64,000 nt of DNA. It comes from Spongilla lacustris. Taxonomy: Eukaryota > Porifera > Demospongiae > Spongillida > Spongillidae. Both the position numbers and the translations under genes were made by a program. The notes beneath the pieces are model-generated. The model did not search any database, was not told the origin of the DNA, and saw only the letters and a program-made list of their open reading frames with translations. Below are positions 55,329 to 64,000 of the stretch, piece after piece. The stretch covers positions 7,705,849 through 7,769,848 of the forward strand of contig OX442431.1 of assembly GCA_949361645.1 (NCBI GenBank), given 5' to 3'. Numbering within the stretch: the first letter of the stretch is position 1; the number at the start of each line of letters is the position of its first letter.

Positions 55329-56606
55329 GGCCACAGACAAAAAAGGCTTCATTTTTTGATCTTTTGTTACACCACAGGGAGTATGTGTACTACATTGACA
55401 CTATTACTTATGATGTATGCCCAAGCCAAGCTTATTTTTATTTTTTAAGGACTAAATATGTATATAAGACTGCATGCCCCTCCCCCTCCATCACAGAGAC
55501 CTATGATTAAAGCATGCAGCACTGAATAGGCAAATAAATACCTTTAGATTAAAAAAATTTAAAAAATACATAGCTCTTTACCACTCAGTGGTAGTTTGGC
55601 TGCACTCTGTGATGTCATATTGTCTATGTTGTGCAGTAAGTAAGTGTGTTATGAACACCATAGTAAACTCTCATTTAATGCAGTGGAAATGTCCACATTT
55701 GATTAAGTTAATAGATATAGTAAATTCTAAATTCCGCTTTTCACCTAATGATATAGAGAGCACACCATGGACATTTTTGAAGAATTAAACTATATACAAA
55801 GGTAAAACACCTTATACTATGAGGCTCGCTAATCCTATGTTTATAATTACTAATATGCAAGCGATTTATTACGCATGCGTGGAGACCGCGTACCGAGCGA
55901 GCATGCAAATAGCACGTGCCGTCGTGCCCTAAGCCTAAGGCTACAGCTACGTGTGTCAACGGACGGGACTGAACAATAATGGTACAGGATGTAAACAACT
56001 AATAGCAGGCTGTAATTATACACTGACTGGCTGACAGTACAAACTGCATTGTTTAAATCATTCCTATGGGAGGTGAACACTGCATAATTCGATACGCATT
56101 ATATTAGGGTCGTGCCATCTAGTCGTGCCGTCTCGTATTTGGGTGCCATATGTCATTCCCCACAATAATGAAATAATATACGGGCCTGCCTGTGTACACT
56201 AATCTTCGATCGGGGGAGGAGTTACTTCAGGTCGATGACATGGACGCCCAACATTTTAATTTCCCATTAAGGTCAGTATGCACCTCCTTTAAAGGAGGCG
56301 TATAACTTATAAGCATTAAAAAATGCCGTTCAATATTGTTGGTTTTTCACAGCACAGTATGATTCTGTTTCTTATTTATAATTGGTGCGGTTCGATCATA
56401 TTCATGGCTCTATGGCTCAAGATGCACGTATCAATACGGGTTAGTCGGCCTACATGTCTTTTGTGAATTCGATATTCCATCATTTTTAAAATATACATTG
56501 TCGGATTGCATCATTTTTTTTGTTACGTTATCATAATGTCATTCATAATACGACCAAAATTTTTTTAATATAAAGGGCCCGCGCAGGATGTCTGCAGTGA
56601 GACGGA
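55329..56606. other. AACS 3' region and GPCR upstream region
   Basis: No supported gene. The stretch from about 56303 (CTTATAAGCATT) to 56406 reappears with changes before the second GPCR copy (63093-63175), including CGCCGTTCAATAT/GCCGTTCAATATT and AATTGGTGCGGTTCGATCAT, so the duplication includes upstream DNA. A copy of the GTCGTGCC...TCGTATTTGGG repeat sits at about 56110-56145. Confidence 0.55.
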
Positions 56607-58851
56607 ATGATAGTCAATACGATTTGTGTGTCAGTTCTGTACCTAACAGCTCTATCGCTGGCCCAACAATGCCCCCAGTGGTGCGAAGTGCTGTCCCAAT
56701 GCGTCGACTCCACAACCCTCTGTACATGTTGCTACGAGTCTTACGACGACTATATGTATATTCCAGATAACGTGACATCAAGTGGAGAGACGTTCATGCA
56801 AAGTGAGTCAAGTGACTACACGTTCTGCAGAGAAGATCAAGATTGTTCGTTTTACGGTGACTGCTGCAACGCCAGCGCGGTAGGCCTATTCTCCGCGCCC
56901 CATTTGGAGTGGTCGTGCACAAATATAAGCGCAACAGCCGATAACTACACTCTGATGATAACATCTTGTAGTCCTCAGTGGACCGATCCAAGTACCCGCC
57001 AGAAGTGCGCCAACGTAGCGATGCTACCCGTCACATCCAATACCTCCAAAGTGACGTATAGCAATCAGTACTGCGCCATTTGCAACGGCGAGCGGCCAAG
57101 CGATCTCGTATTCTGGCTTCAATCCTACACTTGTCCTTACGCGCACTGCACTGCGATATTCGAGTTGATCCAGACGTGCACGTCAGTTCCAAATGTTCGA
57201 GCCGCCCGGCTGCGCGGGCTGTGTCACGAGACCCTGCATCCCACAGGCGATCAGGACGTGCCCCGATGGTTATGCGGACGACAACACGGCTCGTAGATGC
57301 GAAAGTTATTCCTGTCCTATCGTATGGGGAGATCGTGTCTACGTGAACGTTGATTGCGCCTTTTGCAACGGCGCTCCTACCTCGCTGCTCGATGATACGT
57401 GCGCCAAAAACTACTCTTCTGAAGAAGCACAGCTCTACAACGCAATTTACTATAACCAAGGATTGACTAAGAAGGTTTCAACGTTAACGCCGGTTTCGCT
57501 TAGCCTTCTTCTCGACGTGCAGAACTCGGTGTACGTAGTCAAAGGCGGCACAGGCGGTCCCATTACAGGAGAGGCCGAGCTGTGCAAAGTTGGCCAAGTG
57601 TTCGTGCCAAGTACCTCCAACATGGACGGGTACTGCCAAAATCAAGCCTGTCTTCCCAGAGAAGCGCGAGTTGGTTCAAATTGTATCACCACGGCATGCC
57701 CAGCCTCTAATCAAAGCACAATGCACAACCTGACTTGCTTTGTAAACGGCAACTACTCCTGCGTCCAGCTGTATCCAAATGACACGCATTTGGCTACCAT
57801 TATTCAACACTACGGCCCCTTGGACCAGCTAGATGACGGATATATCGGGATGATCAGAGGCGGCCATGTGTACAGTTTCAATGGAACGCTCTACCTCTGC
57901 TCCAACTTCTCACAATATCACAATACTACATCGATGCCAACCGATCTTAGTGTTGTTGGTCTCGTCGTTCTGACGTATGTGGGCGGGTCCGTGTCCATCG
58001 TAGGATGCTCCGTCCTATTAATTACTTATTCCCTGTTCCGCGAGCTCCGGACTCTTCCGGGGAAGCTACTCATGAATCTCGCAGTAGCCATCCTGGCTTC
58101 TGACGTCACCTTGGTCGGGTTGCTCACGCTCAGCGGCTACATAGTCTCGCAAAAATACTGCATCTCTGTTGCAATAATCCTTCACTTCACCTTTCTCTCT
58201 CGCTTTAGCTGGATGTCTGTCATTGCCTTCCATCTGCTTGCAGTATTTTCGGCCAAACCGTTTTCATTTCATTATTCGTCAAAGATCCATAAGCTCCAAA
58301 TTGAGAAGAAAGTATTTCTGTATGCCTTTGCACTTGGCTGGCTTTTGCCTCTCTCTATAGTCGTCATCTGCATATCTCTTAACTTCTCGACTGACCTAAT
58401 AGGGTATGGAGAGAACGATAGGTGCTGGATTACAAGGAGGGGAGCATTAATTGGAGGATTCATAGTCCCTACATATGTGTCAGTGCTGTTTAATAGTGTC
58501 AGTTTTGTGGTGGTGTGCTGGTCAATCTTCCGCAGTACAACCCGTACGCAGAAGGCTCTAATCCATGCAAGAAAGTCTGGTGTGCGAGTGTACATATCGC
58601 TTGGTGTTCTGATGGGTCTGACGTGGCCTTCTGGGTTTATAGCCATGTCGGTGAATAGCATTGTTCCATGGTATTTCTTCGTGGCTTTAAACAGCATTCA
58701 AGGACTGCTTCTAAGTCTAGTATTCGTGTGCACTAAAAGGAATGCAAACCTGTGTCGTTCTCTGCATAGAGGGAAGGTGCATGGAGGTATACTGTCACTG
58801 TCAGGCACCAGCACCACTTCGTTGGCCCACATCAAGCCTGACAACATCTGA
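56607..58851 (+). CDS. Family B-type 7TM receptor (Methuselah/adhesion-like), apparent frame disruption
   Basis: The N-terminal signal peptide (MIVNTICVSVLYLTALSLAQ) leads a Cys-rich ectodomain of about 440 residues with paired motifs YCAICNGERPSD and CAFCNGAPTS and many N-glycosylation sites. Seven hydrophobic helices follow from about 57940 to 58740. Segments such as RTLPGKLLMNLAVAILASD, ILHFTFLSRFSWMSVIAFHL and GVLMGLTWPSGFIA fit the secretin/adhesion/Methuselah class. No GPS cleavage motif is visible before TM1, which favours a Methuselah-like layout. The frame changes once: the first frame runs to 57296, the second from 57193. Either one base is inserted near 57195, or a 52-bp GT-AG intron (GTTCGAGCC ... 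CATCCCACAG) is removed. The latter keeps phase, giving SVPN joined to AIRTCPDGY, and 52 bp matches RAN introns, but its ends are weak. A second copy starts at 63521. Confidence 0.8.
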
Positions 58852-59174
58852 CATGTCCAACAGCAACTCTAATTGTTTTAATTAATAAAAATTTTCTTTT
58901 GCATGTTAACAGCTAGCAATGTGCCAATGTACAATAGTTGTGTTGTGGCAGTGAGTATATTGCCAATCACCTAATCTTCTTAATTCACTGGAAAACTCAT
59001 TGATAGTAACAGACAGTAGTATCAATAGGCTGTTGTCATGGATTAGACTGGAAACTGGAACGTTTGCCAGCTTTGGAAGGATGTCTAGCGGGAGGGTGGT
59101 GCGAATGGAAGGCGTGATTGTTGAAGACCACAGCTGTGTGCACATGAAGCTTTGCCCCTCCCCTCTCCATGTCT
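58852..59174. other. GPCR 3' region
   Basis: AATTAATAAAAATTT just after the stop (about 58880) is a likely polyadenylation signal. No further gene was recognised. Confidence 0.5.
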
Positions 59175-59330
59175 GCACACCTCCCAGGACACCCTAACAT
59201 CTGCACACCTCCCAGGACACCCTAACATCTGCACACCTCCCAGGACACCCTAACATCTGCACACCTCACAGAACACCCTTATATCTGCACACCTCACAGG
59301 ACACTCTAACATCTGCACACCTCCCAGGAC
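59175..59330. repeat. 29-bp minisatellite CACACCTCCCAGGACACC
   Basis: About six units of CTGCACACCTCCCAGGACAC then CCTAACAT, with minor changes. Confidence 0.9.
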
Positions 59331-59460
59331 ACTATCAATAACATGTATGTACGTGCCAATCAGTTCCAATTCTGAACTCAAAGAATTTTTTATAACTTTC
59401 CACGGCTCACACTGTTGCTAGGTTACCAAGCCAACATAATGACGTACAACAAAAGACACA

Positions 59461-60616
59461 TTAGTCGGTTTTCACTTTCTCTGGTTTCAAGGAGCGGATG
59501 ATCCATTTGAATGCAGTAAGCGATGAGAGCACTATTGGAATGCTGATTGGCAGGAACAGAGGCACGTAGATAGCATATCTGAGAAGGGGGGAACCCAGTG
59601 ATCTTTGTGGGTGGGTGCACTCCTCCCACCTACTTCTGGTCATCAGGGAAGTAAAGGAGGGCCAAAATGGAAGGGTCAAAGAAGGCAGCCTCTGTGTGGG
59701 CAGGAAGAGGCTGACAACCCCTACATCTCCTCCCCAGACCCACACAAACCAGACGACAGCATAGCAGACCGGGTGTAACCTCTCACAGCTACAACAGGGA
59801 AACTCTGGGTCATCTGTCTACATCGCTTGCACTTCAGCAATAACATCTGCATTACTTATCAAAAGATGGTGTTCAATGGAACCTAGGCTAGGTACTGAGT
59901 GATCTTCAACAAACACTGTATTTTCACTCCCATCTTCACTAAAAACCAGGAATAGATCTGCATTGCCCAGTGTGTGTACTACCTCTTGTACATTACCAGA
60001 AGAAAGAGCTTTATCTATGTGAGCCACTGCAAGGTGACTCTTGTGCACAGAGTACAAAAACCACATAAATCTTCTCAGCGTAGGATAGTGTGTTGAGGCT
60101 GCTCGAATCACTCTTAGTGGACATTTACATGACAGCATCTCACAAGATATGGAATGTCCATGCAGTTCACTAACCCTTGGCTGTTCTCCATTGTCTGGAG
60201 TGTCAGGAATAGTAGCCTGTGCCTGTTGAACTAAAGTACAACCTCTGTCTATTTTGTCAAGCCCCTGACGTATCTCATATAATGACATTTTAAAGAGGGA
60301 CTTTGTGGTACACATAACTTCTATCTCCTCTTTACTGGGTTGTCTGCACTCACTAGTACACTGCCACTTTATTGGCCTCATGCTCATTGGGTTGCTGGTC
60401 CCTATCTCCTTACTGACAACACAGCGACCATGCTGGTCTACTGGCATGGCTTGTACGTGTTTGACTGGTGTGTAAGAACTATCATAAAAATATGGCTCTG
60501 AGCCATTGAAGGCATCATTTAACTCTCCAAGTAATGAGCTATTCTTATGAAGGGCTTTATTTAGCTCACACTTGTGTGTACCCTGTACACTATCATTGGG
60601 CTCAAACAGAGAGTAT
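59461..60616 (-). CDS. Unrecognised protein with C-terminal transmembrane helix, gene structure partly unresolved
   Basis: The minus-strand frame from about 60616 down to 59818 encodes some 265 residues without domains I recognise. It has a Cys-rich patch (KWQCTSECRQPSKEEIEVMC) and a helical region (LRRFMWFLYSVHKSHLAVAH). Two further exons fit with correct splice sites and phase: 59634-59691 (AAFFDPSILALLYFPDDQ) and 59461-59578, which encodes a membrane helix (YAIYVPLFLPISIPIVLSSL) and a basic end. The connection between 59818 and 59691 is unclear. One frame there encodes a hydrophobic stretch (VCYAVVWFVWVWGGDVGVV). Upstream of 60616 (acceptor CTCTCTTTAG) I could not find a convincing first exon. 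Frames at 60680-61000 look transposon-like and contain stops. It is either a membrane protein with an unseen start or a gene damaged at its 5' end. Confidence 0.5.
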
Positions 60617-61679
60617 CTAAAGAGAGAAGAAGAATACAAATATAACGTGTAAAGGTGCATAATTATTCTTCAATATCAACTTACCTCAAAGAATTTCTTT
60701 TCTTGTAGCCATTCCAATTAGAGATGACTCTCTTGGTCTTTGATGTCGAGCTCTTTCTGCTGCCCTCTTAGGCTCCGGACCGGTCCTTTTCGTAAGACTT
60801 CTTGTTTGTGAATTGTTTGCGTAGCGGTCGTTATCGCACGTCTTCTTTCTTTGATGCGCCGCGTCAGTATCTAGCTACAACTTAACTCCTCACATTCAGT
60901 ATCTAGCGACTTATCTATATGACTTTCAGACAACTTAACAATCTTTTTAACGCGGTTCTTGTCTCTCAGTGCTCTAGCACGCGCGAAGGCATTTTGATAC
61001 TTCACCTCAAAACTCGTAGACGTAGAGAAAAATGCATGTCGCTATAAGTATAGTACATTTTTAACTCACCTCAAAACGTAGCTATAATACATTTAGCCGG
61101 TATTATATGCACGACACCTTTGTACGTCACAATAGATAACATATCAGAAGGTGCTGAACCACAGACCCCACTTTTATGGTCGCAATGACGTTTTTATAAC
61201 ACCGCAAATTTATTAAAATCAATCTTTCACCTACTCTTTGAAATTTGTATTGAATACAACTCTAGTTTAGAACGTCATAACACCATACAAACTCGGCAGA
61301 AAGTTCCAACCTTGCCTTCTCCAGTGCCTTTCCGTAACCGCAAACAAAAATCGCGAGGATAATATAGCGCTTAATACCTCTTAAACCGAGGGAATATTTA
61401 CTAATAATTGGCGGAAGAATTTTTTTAGAACTGTTTTTTCTGGGTTAGAGGTGGGAACGAGTATGGACTATCTCTACTATCTTAGCTTTCTAAGGGCATG
61501 CAATTTGACTACGCTGCAGGTATTAGCCGGCTCTATCCACATACGCTTTTAAAAATTTAATAGAAGCCGCGGTCGGGTTTATTAGGGGGTTTTGCTAATC
61601 GTATTCATGACACTTCAAATCCTACATAGGACCTACTAACGTAGGTCCCGATAATAAAGGCCTAGGCCTCTTGCGTGGC
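60617..61679. other. Region of broken basic frames, possibly transposon-derived
   Basis: Minus-strand frames near 60660-61030 encode short Arg/Lys-rich peptides (YQNAFARARALRDKNRVKK; KRAAERARHQRPRESSLIG) ended by stops. The composition resembles N-terminal parts of some DNA-transposon or Helitron-type proteins, but I cannot confirm it. 61080-61640 shows nothing. Confidence 0.35.
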
Positions 61680-61826
61680 CGCCACGTTTTTGTGTAGTTT
61701 TTGGAGTTTTTTTAACGCAAAAAAGCGTTGGCTTCTGGGGCGGAGCCCCAGACCCCGATGGGGGAGCTCCACAGCGCTCCCCCGCGCCCCCCTCCCGCAC
61801 CCTCCCCGGGGCATCACCCTTAGCGC

Positions 61827-61857
<31 letters not shown>

Positions 61858-61885
61858 CTATTATCTCTTTCCGACGCCACTGTCC
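61680..61885. mobile_element. GC-rich dispersed repeat, inverted relative to 5293-5540
   Basis: AACGCAAAAAAGCGTTGG followed by CTTCTGGGGCGGAGCCCCAG and ACCCCGATGGGG matches the complement of 5480-5535. A long C run (about 61829-61854) follows, then the end GACGCCACTG, whose complement CAGTGGCGT starts the 5293 copy. The terminus suggests a DNA transposon. Confidence 0.6.
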
Positions 61886-62049
61886 ACGTGTTATTACCGT
61901 TGCCACTCCAGCGAATCGTTCCAACCAGTGGGTGTGGTTTTACGTGACGTGATATGATTAAATTTCTTCACACCTTTCTGTGGAAACTATCAGAATCTAC
62001 ATGTATAGCAGCCTGTAATTTCATCCTGTACCTCCTTCGTATTATATTG

Positions 62050-62215
62050 CGGTTGCGCCATCTCGTATTTGAGCCTTCTCGTATTTGGGTCGTGCCATCC
62101 CGTATTTGGGTCGTGCCATCCTCGTGCCATCCCGTATTTGGGTCGTGCCATCTCGTATTTGAGTTGTGCCATCTCGTATTTGGGTCGTGCCATCTCGTAT
62201 TTGGGTGGTGTCATT
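62050..62215. repeat. Minisatellite GTCGTGCCATCTCGTATTTGG
   Basis: About seven imperfect units of 21-22 bp. A fragment of the same sequence lies at 56110-56145. Confidence 0.85.
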
Positions 62216-62317
62216 TGTCATATTCCTCATAATGTCGTTGTATAGCGCGAGAAACGCGCAATGCGGTGCCGAAGGCGCCTTGTCTCCGAAGGAGACTAAT
62301 TGTGCCAGCCAGTCACG

Positions 62318-62431
62318 CCGGAAGAAAACCTAACTCAGTGGGGTTTTTCTTCCGGCACCCTAGTCTCGTACCCAGACCCAAAGTACGTAACGTAATCATC
62401 ATTACGTACATTTGGGTCTGGGCACGAGATA
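62318..62431. mobile_element. Hairpin plus palindromic MITE, TAGTCTCG family
   Basis: GCCGGAAGAAAAACC-like arms at 62318-62357 form a hairpin around TAACTCAGTG. Immediately after, 62361-62431 is a MITE copy with TAGTCTCGTACCCAGACCCA and the complementary TGGGTCTGGGCACGAGATA. Confidence 0.8.
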
Positions 62432-62574
62432 ATATGTATACTATATCGTATAATAACCTGGCTGTGTTCTACTTTAATCCCACATGTGATGTATGAATTA
62501 GTACTGTTTGTACATTACACGCATTCTGATATAAACTAACTACTATAGTTTGCTATACTAAGAGCCACAAATCT

Positions 62575-63099
62575 GTGCATAAAAGGAAGCAGAGTGAAGT
62601 GGTGGCTTGGCCTGGGGACCTTTTGTATGGTTCATGCTGCCCACTGTGCCCTGAGATTGCCTTGGACCCACTTGACCATCATGCTGTTACCTGCAAAAGG
62701 GGTGGTGATGTGGTTTCCCGCCACAACAAACTGCGTGATGTCCTTGCAGAGTCCTGCCGGCGAGCTCATCTGAGTGTCCAGGTGGAAATGGGTAACCGCA
62801 ATCTCACCAATCACAGCCACACCCATCCAGCTGACCTTTTGGTTCCAAACTGGGTCTTGGGCAAGCCAGCAGCTTTTGACCTGTTGATCACATCTCCACT
62901 TAATCCTGCAACTCTTTTGGAAGCGAGTATGACAACAGGAGTAGCTGCACTGACCACTGAGCACTGCTCTAATGACGCCAAATGTAAGGAACTGAATTGG
63001 GCCTGTATACCATTAGTAGTGGAGTCGTATGGAGCCTGGGGAAAGGAGGCTTTGGAGTCTATCTCCCAGCTTGCTTCTCGACTAGCCACTAGCTTATAA
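62575..63099 (+). mobile_element. LINE C-terminal fragment, best-preserved copy
   Basis: The open frame of 174 aa contains a CCHC-like knuckle (CPLCPEIALDPLDHHAVTC), then GGDVVSRHNKLRDVLAESCR and PADLLVPNWVLGKPAAFDLL. The order of zinc knuckle and P-D...D residues resembles the restriction-like endonuclease region of some non-LTR retrotransposons. No reverse transcriptase domain is present, so this is a 5'-truncated insertion. Degenerate copies of the family lie at 19881, 26155 and 38220. It is not a cellular gene. Confidence 0.75.
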
Positions 63100-63520
63100 G
63101 TATTCAAAAACGCCGTTCAATATACATGTATATTGTTGGTTTTTCTTATGAATAATTGGTGCGGTTCGATCATATTCGACCATGCACGTGGCTCAGCCGC
63201 TCAATGCGGACATGGTTCAAAGAAGCTGCGCGTGCAGTACTGAGTATTTGTGAACCAGTTGGTACTTAGGGAGGGAATTCACAGTAAAAGATAAATACTG
63301 GTTTATCAACCCACTACTTTATTGGCTGACTATCTTTTGCGAATTCGATATTTTATTCATTATTCCTGCCGGGCGTGATACGTATATGTATATGTATCAC
63401 GTATCGCGGATCCACGCGCGCGCAGGCCGTTATATAATGCTATTCACAAAAAATATATACATGTATAATTATTATAATATATATAAGGGCCCGCGCCAGT
63501 ACAGTGAGTCGGATCGCGGA

Positions 63521-64000
63521 ATGATAAACAATACGATTTGTGTGTCAGTTCTGTACCTAACAGCTCTATCGCTGGCCCAAAGATGCCCCCAGTGGTGCGA
63601 AGTGCTGTCCCAATGCGTCGACTCCACAACCCTCTGTACATGTTGCTACGAGTCTAACTCGCGATCAAGTAAAAAGGCGCTCATGCAAAGTGAATACAAG
63701 TTCTGCAGCAAAGATCAAGATTGTTCGTTTTACGGTGACTGCTGCAACGCCAGCGCGGTAGGCCTATTCTCCGCGCCCCATTTGGAGTGGTCTTGCATAA
63801 GTATCAGCCGATTCAGCGCAACAGCCGATAACTACGACGCTTACACTCTGATGATAACATCTTGTAGTCCTCAGTGGACCGATCCAAGTACCCGCCAGAA
63901 GTGCGCCAACGTAACGATGCTACCTGTCACATCCAATACCTCCAAAGTGACGTATAGCAATCAGTACTGCGCCATTTGCAACGGAGAGCGGCCAAGCGAT
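63521..64000 (+). CDS. Second copy of the 7TM receptor gene, 5' part (runs off right edge)
   Basis: The frame from ATG 63521 stays open to the window end (160 codons) and repeats the ectodomain of the gene at 56607: MINNTICVSVLYLTALSLAQ, CPQWCEVLSQCVDSTTLCTC, and FYGDCCNASAVGLFSAPHLE are the same or nearly so. Differences cluster in two places: residues 46-58 (NSRSSKKALMQSEYKF versus a longer segment with YDDYMYIPDNVTSSGETF) and an inserted RFS / YDA pair near residue 100. The TM part is outside the window, so whether it is intact is unknown. Confidence 0.85.
   Translation, partial: MINNTICVSVLYLTALSLAQRCPQWCEVLSQCVDSTTLCTCCYESNSRSSKKALMQSEYKFCSKDQDCSFYGDCCNASAVGLFSAPHLEWSCISISRFSATADNYDAYTLMITSCSPQWTDPSTRQKCANVTMLPVTSNTSKVTYSNQYCAICNGERPSD

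Noticed and set aside
62575..63099. Treating the 174-aa open frame as a cellular gene
   Set aside because: Degenerate relatives at three other sites and the zinc knuckle/endonuclease-like arrangement identify it as a retrotransposon remnant.

Overview
The window is animal nuclear DNA. Split genes with GT-AG introns, many only 50-60 bp long, encode orthologues of RAN, SERCA, SmD3, CPAP/CENPJ, PPM1D, beta-ureidopropionase and acetoacetyl-CoA synthetase. Two large mosaic SRCR plus fibronectin-III receptors, compact gene spacing and abundant CA/GT repeats point to an invertebrate, most likely a marine sponge (demosponge). That taxonomic call is inference from gene content.

Layout. 1-4874 (minus) and 10781-18420 (plus) are two divergently transcribed SRCR-FN3 receptors, near-identical in many exons and introns. 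The plus gene is complete: signal peptide, one SRCR, 14 FN3 domains, membrane-proximal domain, one transmembrane helix, and a tail with ITIM-like, YxxM and SH3-ligand motifs. The minus gene runs off the left edge and its first SRCR carries a frame-disrupting deletion. The 5.9 kb between them is packed with transposon remains, including a hAT-like element with an 8-bp target duplication and a second element nested inside it. Then come SNRPD3 (minus, 18609-19103), a 40-bp minisatellite, LINE debris, CENPJ (minus, 20626-25681), RAN (plus, 27590-28396) and SERCA (plus, 28882-36089). An intronless gene for a secreted orphan protein (minus, 37248-37922) is followed by repeats (38.2-43.1 kb), PPM1D (minus, 43165-45118) and UPB1 (minus, 45771-48105). 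UPB1 is head-to-head with AACS (plus, 48248-55328). A 7TM receptor gene (56607-58851) has a second copy starting at 63521 that leaves the window, so the right end is a tandem duplication of about 6.9 kb period. Between the copies lie an unrecognised minus-strand gene, minisatellites and a LINE fragment.

The housekeeping genes belong to unrelated processes (splicing, centriole assembly, nuclear transport, calcium pumping, stress phosphatase, pyrimidine catabolism, ketone-body activation). The two regions with a biological story are the paired receptor locus at the left and the duplicated GPCR at the right. A recurring architectural feature is tandem repeats that begin at, or include, the 5' splice site of introns.

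Coordinates of exons were derived by reading splice sites and checking phase. Junctions I could not resolve are stated in the entries.
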